Positions 46,590 through 56,226 of a stretch of DNA of 64,000 bases are shown in pieces. Below the pieces are notes generated by a model. It was not told where the DNA came from. It was given only the letters and a program-made list of their open reading frames with translations, and did not search any database. Made by a program: the position numbers and the translations under genes. How positions within the stretch are numbered: the first letter of the stretch is position 1; every line of letters starts with the position of its first letter. This DNA comes from Rhizobium sp. Root1212 (GTDB lineage: Bacteria > Pseudomonadota > Alphaproteobacteria > Rhizobiales > Rhizobiaceae): positions 243,495 to 307,494 of the forward strand of contig NZ_LMDA01000023.1 in assembly GCF_001424985.1 (NCBI RefSeq), read 5' to 3'.

Positions 46590-46929
46590 CAAAGGGTCCT
46601 CAAACCCGTCTTGAAGGTCATTCTTTTAGGTGGGCAGCTTTGAGAGTGCGCCACGCATACGCCGCAGCCAGACTGGCCACTCCATTACCGGCCGCATCGG
46701 ATCGGTCCACCCGATCGGCCATCTGTGGCGCGCGGCCGCCTTCTGGACAGACTGACGTTGCCTTCCGGACAGAAAAATAAAATTGAAGAGAGATCGGCCA
46801 CGCGCTGTTTACCTCGCTCCGAGGTCTGGGCTTCACCCACACAGGCACCGTCCTTAGATTAGGCGAACCCACCGCCGACCGGCAAGTCTGCGGCGGGTCC
46901 TAACCAAACCAACACGGACGAGGTGTCAG

Positions 46930-47540
46930 ATGGCTAACGCGAACGTATGCACGTTTCGCGCTTCGAGCAACACGTTGCTCGTTGCTGCGGACGATGTATC
47001 CCCCCAGTCTATGTGAAGGCCTTTGTCAAAAGGCAAAAGAATGATGTCGCTGACGCCGAGGCTGTAGCAGAGGCTGCGATGCGACCGACGATGCGGACTG
47101 TCGCTGTGAAGACGTCTGAGCAGCAAGCTCGTGCAATGTTGTTCCGGACCCGCGATCTTCTGGTGGGTCAAAGAACGCAAATGGTGAACGCCTTACGTGG
47201 CCACCTAGCGGAGCACGGTATCATCGTGGGCAAAGGTTTAGGCAACGTGGAGCGGCGTCGCGACGCTCATTACGTCGGACAATTTGCCTGAGTTGGTACA
47301 GACCATGGGACGTCTTTATCTCAATCAGATCGCTCAGTTGCACGAAGAGATTGAGCAGATTGATCGTCGTATCGCCGCGGAAGCAAAACAAAGCGATATC
47401 GTTCGACGGCTCCAGAAAGTGCCAGGCATCGGGCCGATCTGCGCGATGGCAATCACTGCCTTCGCGCCGCCTATTGGAGGCATTCCGGAGTGGTCGCGAT
47501 TTTGCTGCTTGGCTTGGCCTTGTCCCCCGCCAGCATTCGG
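46930..47540 (+). mobile_element. IS110-family transposase remnant
   Basis: The plus strand encodes pieces of an IS110-type transposase in three frames: PPVYVKAFVKRQKNDVADAE with FRTRDLLVGQRTQMVNALRG, then IAQLHEEIEQIDRRIAAEAK with LQKVPGIGPICAMAITAFAP, then FRSGRDFAAWLGLVPRQHS. The N-terminal DEDD start and the C-terminal serine part are missing, and frameshifts separate the pieces, so it is inactive. The right end abuts the truncated sensor kinase gene. DNA from about 46600 to 46930 may be more of the same element, but I see no gene in it. Confidence 0.85.
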
Positions 47541-48863
47541 CTGATTCAGTTCATGAGCCAATGCACCGGAAAGTTCCCCGAGCTGCGAGGAGCGCGACAG
47601 ATAGGCAAGCTCGAGGCGCTCGAGTGCCAACTCCGCTTCAAGTCTCTGTCTGCGTCGCTTCTGAAGAATAAGTGTAACGATCGTCAGTGTCTGGAGCAGC
47701 AGCACGAAAAGCATAGTGCCGATTTCAATCCTGTATCGCCTCCAAGGCGACATTTCGTAGTTCTGGATTTCGGCATTTGCGGGAATAAGATCGGGGTTTA
47801 TGCCTCAATGCAGGATACGATGCCAATCGACGAGAGGGCCGTCCACTACCAGGCTTGACTGGGGTGCCGAAAAATCGCCCTTGATGACCTGGGCGCCAAG
47901 CTTGCCCATCTGTTCGCCGATGGCATGGAAGGTGCCGACATAGCCGCCGACGGCCCCGGTTCCCAGGAATGTACTATAGACGCCATAAACCGGCGCGCCG
48001 GACTGGGGGGCGATCAAGGCGGCGGCGTCCCGCGGGACGAAAGTGCGCCCTGCAGAGTCCTCGAAAATCGTCAGAACCAGCAGGATGGTCTGGCGCGGCA
48101 ACTGGCGCGCCGCCTCCACGAAGCCTTCGATGGTAAGGTCGCTCACATAGCTGACCCGAAGGCCCGCATAGCTGTCTGCGAGCTCCTGCCGGGCAGTGTC
48201 CTGCCAGCTTTTGTCGAAGGCCGACGAACCCGTCATGACCACGATGTTTTTCGCATCCGGTTGCAGGGTCATGGCGAGGTCCATCGTCTTGCGGACGTCG
48301 AAATGGCTGATAACGCCTTTGGCCGTCGCGGGAAGCGGATTGCGGCGCACGGAACTGTCCGTCACCGCGCCGAACACGACCGGCGTGTCGGCGCCCGCGA
48401 TGGCCTTGTTCTCGGTCAAGAATTTCAACGCACCCGGTCCGACCGCCATGACGACATCGAACTTGATATCGGCGTATTTCGCCGTGAGATCGGCCACGAG
48501 ACGCTGGACATGGTCGGCCTGCGGGAAGCGCACGACATCAAGATAATCGCTGTATATCTCGATCGTTGCCGGCATTTCCGCCTGCATGCTCGTGCGTAGA
48601 CCCTGGGCGACCTCCACGGCCGCCGCCAGGGTGCTGTCGTTTTCGTAGACGACGAGGACGCGCTTGACCGGATCGGAAGCCGACTGGGCAGCGGCGGCCG
48701 CGACCCCGGCAAGAGACACGACCAGCAGGATAATCCATTGGAAAATCGCGAGGCGGAAAGTCGCATGATGTGTCTGCAAGGAATGTGTTCCGATACGCAA
48801 TGTGACTGAATGAAAACTGCACTTAGGTCTGTCGTGATTGCCCCTCGTCGAGCTTATGCGCAA
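47541..48863 (-). pseudogene. Broken sensor histidine kinase
   Basis: The minus strand encodes a signal/anchor segment, then an ABC-substrate-binding-like sensor domain (VKRVLVVYENDSTLAAAVEV through VYGVYSTFLGTGAVGGYVG), then a TGA stop at 47805-47807. After the stop the same frame continues as GINPDLIPANAEIQNYE, a membrane helix (IGTMLFVLLLQTLTIVTLIL) and the kinase start SQLGELSGALAHELNQP with the phospho-acceptor His. Here it is cut off at the IS110 remnant, so the ATPase domain is lost. The upstream end of the gene (48863 or a later start) is uncertain. Confidence 0.85.
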
Positions 48864-48978
48864 TTATGCTACGATAAGATGACGCGAAATGGCAAGTTTA
48901 TGCGCGCCAGGGTTATTATCGTTCAGATGTGTTGGCATCGATATGTGCAGGAATTGACCACTTTGCGGGGAGAGCGAT

Positions 48979-48997
48979 GTGGCCCTTGGTCCAACTA
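48979..48997. promoter_or_regulatory. Shared operator-like sequence, copy 1
   Basis: GTGGCCCTTGGTCCAACTA contains an imperfect dyad (TGGCC / GGTCCA). The last 18 bases recur exactly at 51189-51206. This copy lies 56 bp upstream of the HAD phosphatase start and between it and the divergent kinase gene. Confidence 0.55.
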
Positions 48998-49052
48998 GCG
49001 CCGATGCGGATCTGGCGTGAAGATACAATGAAACATTTGAGGAGACGGAGCC

Positions 49053-50069
49053 ATGGCAGAGATTTCCCGACGTAGTTTGATGAGGGCAACGCTTCTCGTA
49101 TCCGGTGCCGCGGCCATCGCCTCAGTGGGTTCGGTGGGCGCGGCGACCGCAGACGACGCGGTGCTTGCCTCCTGGAACGAGGGTGATACCAGAAAGAGCA
49201 TCATCGACTTCGTGACGGCCGTCACCACCGATGGCAGCCACGATTTTGTTGCCGAGGACGACAGGGTGGCCGTCTTCGACAACGACGGTACCCTGTGGAC
49301 GGAGCAGCCGATGTATGTGCAGCTGGCGTTCATCCTTGATCGCGTCAAGGCGCTGGCTCCCGAACATCCCGAATGGGCCTCGACGGAGCCGTTCAAGTCC
49401 GTGCTGGCCGGAGATTTCGCGGGTGTGGCGGCCGGTGGCATGAAAGGGCTGCTTGAGCTCGTGGCGGTAACGCATGCGGGTATGACCAGCGACGAATTCA
49501 CCGCGATCGTTTCCGACTGGATCAAGACGGCCCGGCACCCGAAATTCGACAAGCCCTATACCGCCACGGTGTTCCAACCGATGCTGGAGCTGATCGACTA
49601 CCTCAAGGCAAACGGCTTCAAGGTGTTCATTGTCTCCGGCGGCGGCATCGAGTTCATGCGACCCTGGGCCGAGGCGGTCTACGGCATTCCGCCGGAAAAC
49701 GTCATCGGCTCCAGCATCAAGACCAAATACGAGGTCCGCGATGGAACGCCGGTCATCCTGCGGCTGCCGGAGATCGATTTCATCGACGACAAGGAAGGCA
49801 AGCCGGTCGGCATCCACAAGTTCATCGGCCGCCGCCCGACAGCCGCCTTCGGCAATTCCGACGGCGATTTCCAGATGCTGGAATGGACGACATCGGGACC
49901 GGGTAAGCGTTTCGGCCTGATCGTGCACCACGACGATGCCGATCGCGAATATGCCTATGATCGCAAATCCCATTTCGGAGCGCTTGCCAAGGGTCTGGAC
50001 GAAGCGCCGAAACGCGGCTGGACGGTCGTCAGCATGAAGTCGGACTGGAAGGACGTCTTTCCGGCCTAA
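49053..50069 (+). CDS. Tat-exported HAD-family phosphatase
   Basis: A 338-residue protein with a twin-arginine signal (SRRSLMRATLLVSGAAAIAS; Arg6-Arg7) and cleavage near ATADD. The HAD catalytic motif is VFDNDGTLW with nucleophile Asp76 and Asp78. Motif II is in VFIVSGGGIEF, and motifs III-IV lie around GRRPTAAFGNSDGDFQML. It resembles periplasmic non-specific acid phosphatase-like HAD proteins. The GGAGACGGAG ribosome site is strong. Convergent with the formylglycine-enzyme homologue, with 22 bp between stops. Confidence 0.88.
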   Translation: MAEISRRSLMRATLLVSGAAAIASVGSVGAATADDAVLASWNEGDTRKSIIDFVTAVTTDGSHDFVAEDDRVAVFDNDGTLWTEQPMYVQLAFILDRVKALAPEHPEWASTEPFKSVLAGDFAGVAAGGMKGLLELVAVTHAGMTSDEFTAIVSDWIKTARHPKFDKPYTATVFQPMLELIDYLKANGFKVFIVSGGGIEFMRPWAEAVYGIPPENVIGSSIKTKYEVRDGTPVILRLPEIDFIDDKEGKPVGIHKFIGRRPTAAFGNSDGDFQMLEWTTSGPGKRFGLIVHHDDADREYAYDRKSHFGALAKGLDEAPKRGWTVVSMKSDWKDVFPA

Positions 50070-50091
50070 AGCCGGCGGGCCGTTCAGACCA

Positions 50092-51072
50092 TCATGGCTT
50101 TACGCGGCGCACGCATCGGAATCCAAGGTGACTGGTCGTCGTGTCGATCTCCTGCGCATGTCGCGCCGCAGGTCGATAACGGCGGCAGTAATTTGGCGCG
50201 CAGAGATGTGAGCCGCCTTTCAGTACACGGCGCGGGATCTTGAGGTTCGCCTGCCGCTCGTCGATGCTGCCTTCGATATCCGTGCTGCGCGGGTTACTTG
50301 GGATGCAGCAGGGTTTGAGCGCCGCTTCGGGATGGCGGGTCGTCCAGAAATCGACTGTCCATTCCCAGGTGTTGCCGATCATGTCGTAGATGCCATAGCC
50401 GTTCGGTGGGTAGGTCCGCACCGGCGATGTCCGCTCGAAGCCGTCATCGACGAGGTTCTGATGGGGGAAATTGCCCTGCCAGGTGTTGGCCATGTGCCGG
50501 CCATCGGGGATCAGTTCGTCGCCCCATGCGAATTCGGCGCCTTCCAGCCCGCCTTTTGCGGCAAGCTCCCATTCCGCCTCCGTCGGCAATTGCTTGCCGG
50601 CCCATTCCGCATAGGCCAGCGCATCGCTGAAGGCGATATGAACGACCGGGTGGTCGAGAATGCTGCCGATGCTGCTCTTGCGGCCGTAGGGATGACGCCA
50701 GTTTGCGCCGAGGGTAAAAATCCACCACTGGGTGATATCCCGGCTTGTGACGACATAATCAGGTTTTTCGAACACCAGCGATCCGGCCCGCAGGGATGAT
50801 GGTTTGGCACCCGGATAGTCGGCGGCAAGCGGCTTTTTCTCCGCAAAAGTGACATGGCCGGTGGCGTTGACGAAGGCAAGGAAGTCACGATTGGTTACCG
50901 GCGCTTCGTCGATCCAGAAGCCGTCGACCTTGACGGGATGGGCAGGTGCCTCTTCGGGATAATGGCTGTCCGATCCCATAATGAAGGTGGACCCCGGCAC
51001 CCATGCCATGCCGGCGGGGGCGAAGCCTTTGCGGGCTTCTATGACGTTTTCCGATTTGATCTCCACGTTCAT
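50092..51072 (-). CDS. Formylglycine-generating enzyme family (SUMF1) protein
   Basis: A 326-residue FGE-sulfatase-domain protein. It begins the fold at MAWVPGSTFIMGSD and shows YGRKSSIGSILDHPVVHIAF, LPTEAEWELAAKGG and the C-terminal active-site region RRVLKGGSHLCAPNYCRRYR with Cys291 and Cys296, the cysteine pair required for formylglycine formation. It therefore probably converts a sulfatase Cys/Ser to formylglycine. No sulfatase gene is in the window. Confidence 0.9.
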   Translation of the reverse strand: MNVEIKSENVIEARKGFAPAGMAWVPGSTFIMGSDSHYPEEAPAHPVKVDGFWIDEAPVTNRDFLAFVNATGHVTFAEKKPLAADYPGAKPSSLRAGSLVFEKPDYVVTSRDITQWWIFTLGANWRHPYGRKSSIGSILDHPVVHIAFSDALAYAEWAGKQLPTEAEWELAAKGGLEGAEFAWGDELIPDGRHMANTWQGNFPHQNLVDDGFERTSPVRTYPPNGYGIYDMIGNTWEWTVDFWTTRHPEAALKPCCIPSNPRSTDIEGSIDERQANLKIPRRVLKGGSHLCAPNYCRRYRPAARHAQEIDTTTSHLGFRCVRRVKP

Positions 51073-51187
51073 CCGGTGTCACCTGTGGCAAGGATGCAAT
51101 TGACGGGGACGTGGTTTTCCCCACCGTGCGCTGACGATCCTAGTCCTGAAACCGCCCGTCGCAAAGCCGTAAAACTTCAGGATAATA

Positions 51188-51206
51188 TTGGCCCTTGGTC
51201 CAACTA
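51188..51206. promoter_or_regulatory. Shared operator-like sequence, copy 2
   Basis: TTGGCCCTTGGTCCAACTA, with dyad TTGGCCC / GGTCCAA. It lies in the 271-bp gap between the divergent formylglycine-enzyme gene and the lipoprotein pseudogene, 115 bp and 137 bp from their starts. Confidence 0.55.
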
Positions 51207-51343
51207 TACAGCCCCGTGGCCGATCCTCATGATCGCGCGCGGGAGCCATGGGGGTGCCGCTTTGACATGTTTCAGGACCATTGCCGGCGTTGGTTCCTGG
51301 CTTTCTCGACCGCGGGTGGCGCGGCATGAATTGAGCAATGTGA

Positions 51344-51722
51344 ATGTTCATGAAGTCATTTCGGGCGTTGGTGGCGATCCTGGCCATCGGATTTGCCGTC
51401 ACGTCCTGCGGGGGGGCATGTGAAGGGCGTCATGGAGCCGCTCAACCTTGTCGCGGAACCGAAGGGCAATTCCGTCGTGGACATGCTGGTCGCGACCAGC
51501 CGGCTGCCATCCGACTATCCCACAACGCTGTTTTCCGGCGAACGCGCGCCGCAGGCGACGATCACGGATGTTGCGGTTTCCATTCCCTCCGACAGGGTTC
51601 GCGCTTCGGGAACGGTGCAATGGCCGAAAAAGCTACCGCCCAATCCCGAGACCGATTTTGCCGTCGTGCGCGTGCGGCAACTGGCAACCGTCGCCGATGG
51701 TCACGAATGGGTGCGAAACTGA
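51344..51722 (+). pseudogene. Frameshifted lipoprotein fragment, DUF900-hydrolase-like
   Basis: The frame from 51344 gives a lipoprotein signal (LVAILAIGFAVTSC), then shifts at a run of seven G (51410-51416). With six G the frame joins HVKGVMEPLNLVAEPKGNSV and DMLVATSRLPSDYPTTLFSG, a pattern like the N-terminus of DUF900 alpha/beta hydrolases. It then stops at 51722, about 120 residues in, without the hydrolase core. So the gene is both frameshifted and truncated. Confidence 0.7.
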
Positions 51723-52387
51723 GAATGACTTTCTTTTCAATTGGGCCGAGACACTCGCGAAGCAAGCTTATCCGCAGGCCACCTCCACAACGCGGTCGGA
51801 TGCAAAGATTGGTCTCAACCGTGACCCTGCTATCGCAGTAATCATGTGGGACGCCTTGGCCAGGTGCAATCTGCCGAACGAGATATGGAGGTTTTAGAGA
51901 CTGTTTTATTTCGACGGTAAAAGCTCCTGGTAAAGCTACCGAATATCCCAGATCGCAAGCTCTATTTCCCTGTTAGTCAAGTTAGGGAAATCTCTTTTAG
52001 TCATCTGATGTTTCTGCGAAAATGACAGTGCAAAACTGATCGATTTTTCAGTTCGGTGAAAAATTCCCTGTAAATCGTCGGATATCAGGGAAATGCTTTC
52101 TGAGACGGGTTCGCTTGGGACTGCGTCACCTACCATCTGTCCCACAAAAAAATCCCATTCCCTCAAATTGCGGCCATCCTGGTGAATAGCTACGGCGATC
52201 GCTCTGGCTGCTTGCGTCCGCGCTGAAATAAACTCATCGCGCGCATCGCGCTGGCTACGCTATAAGGTGGCCGGCTTCCAAACGTTAGGCGTATCGAACG
52301 ACCCTGCGCGAATCCAATTGGGAACTCCCCGTCGATCCGCGACATGATGTAACATCGCTTATTCTTCACCATTGCTGTGAGGCTGCT
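51723..52387. other. Gene-poor, AT-richer stretch
   Basis: About 660 bp without a convincing gene. An open stretch at 51729-51897 reads FNWAETLAKQAY and DALARCNLPNEIWRF with protein-like composition but no start. A 76-codon minus-strand frame (51936-52166) has atypical codon use. Both look like debris of lost genes. Confidence 0.5.
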
Positions 52388-52906
52388 ATGCCTGAGAACT
52401 TTCGTCGGAGGGGCGAAGGGGGAGTTGTTGCGTCTTCGCGATGGTGGACGTGGATGCTGGGGCTCCCGTCCATTGTTCTTGCAGCTATTGTGTGGATTGA
52501 GACGGAACTTCCGTCGTCTGCGGGTTCGGCCGTTCCGATGGGATATAATCTGTATTGCCTTCGGCACATTGACGAATGCCCTTCCCGCGGCCCGCACGTT
52601 GTTCAGCTGACACCGGCCCTGCGTGCTCTGATCGCAAGCGTGCAGTATCAGGTGAATGCCGAGATCATACCCCGGCGCGAGGACGTCGACGTGTGGCAAG
52701 CCGATGTGCGCTACGGCGATTGCGACGACTTCGTGATGACGAAAAGGAGGCGACTGATCAAAGCCGGCATTCCCCCGACCGCCATGGGCATAAGTGTCTT
52801 CAAGGTGCATGGCGTAAACCACGTGACCCTTCTGGTGCACACGACCGGCGGCATTTTCGAGCTGGATAATCTGCGGCGCGATGTGCTGGTGCGGCGGCGG
52901 TTCTAA
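52388..52906 (+). CDS. Transglutaminase-like cysteine peptidase (BTLCP, LapG-related)
   Basis: A 172-residue protein of the bacterial transglutaminase-like cysteine proteinase family. It has an N-terminal membrane or signal helix (MLGLPSIVLAAIVWI). The catalytic triad is readable: Cys112 in YGDCDDFVMTKR, His145 in VNHVTLLV, Asp160 in FELDNL. The C-terminus stops about 12 residues after the Asp, slightly short for the family. LapG members cleave adhesins; no adhesin or LapD is nearby. Confidence 0.85.
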   Translation: MPENFRRRGEGGVVASSRWWTWMLGLPSIVLAAIVWIETELPSSAGSAVPMGYNLYCLRHIDECPSRGPHVVQLTPALRALIASVQYQVNAEIIPRREDVDVWQADVRYGDCDDFVMTKRRRLIKAGIPPTAMGISVFKVHGVNHVTLLVHTTGGIFELDNLRRDVLVRRRF

Positions 52907-52972
52907 TCGCGCGTTGTTAGATATTTGCTACTTGATGCAACTTCTGTTATTGTGAGAACGTCATGACATAAG

Positions 52973-53012
52973 GCCCCCGGTGCGTTAGGCTTAGAGCGCC
53001 GGGGGCTCTTTT
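52973..53012 (+). terminator. Terminator after cysteine peptidase gene
   Basis: GCCCCCGG and CCGGGGGC stem with an 18-base interior, followed by TCTTTT. Confidence 0.8.
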
Positions 53013-53139
53013 ATGGAAGGGTCGGCTTACAGTGGCCATGAACACGATAGCCGCGAGCTTTGCCACGGATTGTCGCTTGATGTGGCGCGCGGATTTGCAA
53101 TTCCAGCGATAAGTGGACGTTGCGCGTCCGGATGGCCGA

Positions 53140-56100
53140 TCAAGCCTCCACCCCTGCGGTGCGCCGTCTCCGCAGCATTGATTTCACGGTGGCGGACAGC
53201 CGCTCGATCTCCACGAAGATGACGGGTGTCATGAACAGGGTGAGGACCTGGCTGACGATCAGGCCGCCGACGACCGCCACGCCAAGGGGCTGGCGCAGCT
53301 CCGAGCTGGCTCCCGTTCCGACCGCAATGGGAAGCGCGCCCAGCAGGGCGCAAAATGTCGTCATCATGATCGGCCGGAAGCGCCGGACAGCCGCATCGTG
53401 AATGGCCTCGACAGTCGGGCGATGCTCGTCCCGTTGTAGCGTCAGGGCCACGTCCACCATCATGATGGCGTTCTTCTTGACGATGCCGATGAGCATCAAC
53501 AGCCCGATCAGAGCGATGATGGAAAGGTCCATGCCGCTGAGCTTGAGCGCCAGCAGCGCGCCGAAAGCGGCGGAAGGCAGGCCCGACAGGATGGTCAGCG
53601 GATGCACCAGGCTCTCGTAGAACACGCCGAGCACGATATAGATCGTCAGAACGGCAGCAGCGATCAGCAGGCCGGTATTGTCGCTGGCCTGCTCGAAGAT
53701 CTGGGCGGCGCCGGCGTAGCTTGCCACGACGGCGGAAGGCAGGCCGATTTCGTGTTTCAGCGCCTCGATCCGCGCCGTGGCCGTGCCGAGGGAAACCCCG
53801 GACGGCAGGTTGAACGACAGGGTGACGGCGGTGAGCTGGCCGGTCTGGTTGACGGTGACCGGCCCCGCCTTGCGCTTCACCGTCGCGAAGCTGGAAAGCG
53901 GCACCAAGGTTCCGGAAGCGGATGCGACGCGGATCGCACCAAGGGTCTGTTCGTTCCAGTCAAGCGACTGATCGTATTCCAGGATGACGTCGTAGCTGTT
54001 GCCCGTCGTCTGGATCTGGGTCACGACATAGCTGCCGAAGGCGGCCTCCAGCGTTGTGCGTAAGGATTGCGCCGATATGCCGAGGCTGCTCGCGCGGTCC
54101 TTGTCAATCTCGATGTCGGCCTGGAGCGCGTTGTTCTGCAGATCGGAGGCGACATCGACGAAATGGGCGCGGTCGGCGCGCATGGCGTCTGCCAGCGTCT
54201 GCGACCATTGCCGGGCGGCCGACGCGTCGATGGATTGCAGCACGACCTGATACAGGCTCTGCGTGCTGCGGCCGCCGAACCGCAGGCTCTGCTGCGGCGT
54301 GATGAAGGCCTTTAGGCCGGCGACACCGGAAAGCGCGTGGCGCAGGGCGGTAAGGACGGGACCGAGGGCCGGGCGCTCCGGCGCCGGCTTGAGCTGCACG
54401 AGCAGCATGCCGGCATTCAGCGCCGAACCGCCGGGGCCGGAACCGAGGGTGGTGGTGACATGGCTGACCGCCGGGTTCTTCAAGACGACTGCCGCGGCCT
54501 GCGCCTGCAGCGCGCTCATGGCCTGATAGGAAATATCCTGCCGCGCCTGCGTCGAGATCGTCACGAGGCCGATATCCTCCGTCGGGAAGAAGCTGCGAGG
54601 CAGGCTTGAAAACATCCAGCCGGACGCAGCAAGGGTGAGGACGAAGACCAGCATCACCACGCCCCTGTGGCGAAGACACCAGCCGACCCATGCGCCATAG
54701 CGCGCCGTGATCCGGGTAAAGAGGGTCTCCTTTTGTGGGCCTTTCCGCTCGTTGCGCGGCAGCCGGGCGGCCAGCATCGGTGTCACCGTCAGCGAGACGG
54801 TGGCGGACGAGAGGATGGCAAGGGCGACGACGATGCCGAACTCGTTCAGCACGCGGCCGACGATGCCGCCCATCAGCAGGATCGGCAGGAAGACGGCGAC
54901 CAGGGAAATCGACATGGAGATGATGGTGCCCGCGACCTCGCGGCTGCCCTCGATCGCCGCCTGGAACGGCGGCATTCCTCCTTCGACCTTGCGGATGATG
55001 TTTTCGAGCATGACGATGGCGTCGTCGACCACCAGCCCGACCGACAGCGTCAGCCCGAGCAGGGAGATGTTGTCGATCGAATAGCCGAGCGCATACATGG
55101 CCGCCAGCGTCGCGACCAGCGACAGCGGCACGGCGATGCCGGGGATCAGCGTCGCGCTCAGGCGCTGCAGGAAGAGATAGATGACGAGGACCACCAGCGC
55201 GATGGTGATCATCATCGTCACCTCCACATCATGTACCGCTGCGCGGATGGACACCGAGGCATCGTTGACGACGTTGATGTGCATGCCGGCGGGAATGCTC
55301 GCCTGCAGCTCGGGTATCTTCGCCTTGATCGCATCGACCACCGCGACCGTGTTGGCACCCGGCTGGCGCTGCACGGCAAGCACGATGGAGGGCGCGCCAT
55401 CGAGCCAGCTTCCCTGATCGATGACCGCCACGCTGTCCTTGACGTCGGCCACGTCGCCGAGGCGAACGATCCGGCCGTTTGGCCGGGCGACGATGAGGGT
55501 GCGGAAGGTGTCGGCATTCGTGCGCTGGGTGGAGGCATTCAGCGTCAGGGCCTGCGATCTGTTTTGCAGCGTGCCGATCGGCGACTGGTCGTTCGCGGCC
55601 GAGAGGGTGGAGGCGAGACCGTCAAGCGAAAGGCCACGGCTGGCGAGGCGCGTCGGATCGACCTCGATGCGCACGGCATAGGCCTTGGCGCCGAAGATCT
55701 GCGCCTGCGCCACGCCGGAGACGGTCGAGAGTGCGGGCGAGATGATGTTTTCCGCGATATCGTCCATCTTCGTCAGATCGGGGGTGTCGCTGGTCAAAGC
55801 GAGGATGACGACGGGTGCATCTGCGGGGTTCGATTTGCGGTAGCTGGGGGGTGCCGCGAGATTGTCCGGCAGCTGGCGCTGCGAGCGGGCGATGGCCGCC
55901 TGGACGTCCGCGGCGGCGGCGTCGATATCGCGTGACAGGTCGAATTGCAGGGTGATCTGGGTGTTGCCGAGCGAGGAGGTCGCGCTGATCGTATCGATGC
56001 CGGCGATGGTCTCGAACTGCTTGATCAGCGGCGTGGCGACCGAGCTTGCCATCGTGTCGGGAGAGGCGCCCGCCAGCTGCGCCGAAACGTTGATCGTCGG

Positions 56101-56226
56101 GAAATCCGCCTGCGGCAGGGCGGCGACCGGCAGGTTCCGATAGGCCGCAAGCCCCGCGATGATGATCCCGACCATCAGCAGGAAGGTGGCGACCGGCCGG
56201 CGGATGAAGCGTTCGGAAAAGCTCAT
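53140..56226 (-). CDS. RND efflux permease, MdtB/MdtC type
   Basis: A 1,028-residue inner-membrane pump of the AcrB/HAE1 group. The N-terminus is ERFIRRPVATFLLMVGIIIA, the first porter domain has LPQADFPTINVSAQLAGASP, and membrane helix 4 carries the proton-relay acidic pair in GLVVDDAIVMLENI. The second half repeats the layout (IALIGLLMLIGIVKKNAIMM). The sequence is closest in feel to MdtB/MdtC. Its start overlaps the adaptor stop by 4 bp. No outer-membrane TolC-like gene adjoins it. Confidence 0.93.
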   Translation of the reverse strand: MSFSERFIRRPVATFLLMVGIIIAGLAAYRNLPVAALPQADFPTINVSAQLAGASPDTMASSVATPLIKQFETIAGIDTISATSSLGNTQITLQFDLSRDIDAAAADVQAAIARSQRQLPDNLAAPPSYRKSNPADAPVVILALTSDTPDLTKMDDIAENIISPALSTVSGVAQAQIFGAKAYAVRIEVDPTRLASRGLSLDGLASTLSAANDQSPIGTLQNRSQALTLNASTQRTNADTFRTLIVARPNGRIVRLGDVADVKDSVAVIDQGSWLDGAPSIVLAVQRQPGANTVAVVDAIKAKIPELQASIPAGMHINVVNDASVSIRAAVHDVEVTMMITIALVVLVIYLFLQRLSATLIPGIAVPLSLVATLAAMYALGYSIDNISLLGLTLSVGLVVDDAIVMLENIIRKVEGGMPPFQAAIEGSREVAGTIISMSISLVAVFLPILLMGGIVGRVLNEFGIVVALAILSSATVSLTVTPMLAARLPRNERKGPQKETLFTRITARYGAWVGWCLRHRGVVMLVFVLTLAASGWMFSSLPRSFFPTEDIGLVTISTQARQDISYQAMSALQAQAAAVVLKNPAVSHVTTTLGSGPGGSALNAGMLLVQLKPAPERPALGPVLTALRHALSGVAGLKAFITPQQSLRFGGRSTQSLYQVVLQSIDASAARQWSQTLADAMRADRAHFVDVASDLQNNALQADIEIDKDRASSLGISAQSLRTTLEAAFGSYVVTQIQTTGNSYDVILEYDQSLDWNEQTLGAIRVASASGTLVPLSSFATVKRKAGPVTVNQTGQLTAVTLSFNLPSGVSLGTATARIEALKHEIGLPSAVVASYAGAAQIFEQASDNTGLLIAAAVLTIYIVLGVFYESLVHPLTILSGLPSAAFGALLALKLSGMDLSIIALIGLLMLIGIVKKNAIMMVDVALTLQRDEHRPTVEAIHDAAVRRFRPIMMTTFCALLGALPIAVGTGASSELRQPLGVAVVGGLIVSQVLTLFMTPVIFVEIERLSATVKSMLRRRRTAGVEA

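Noticed and set aside
46618-46872. An 84-codon minus-strand frame upstream of the IS110 remnant
   Set aside because: No ribosome site or family match. It probably belongs to the flank of the insertion element and is not a gene.
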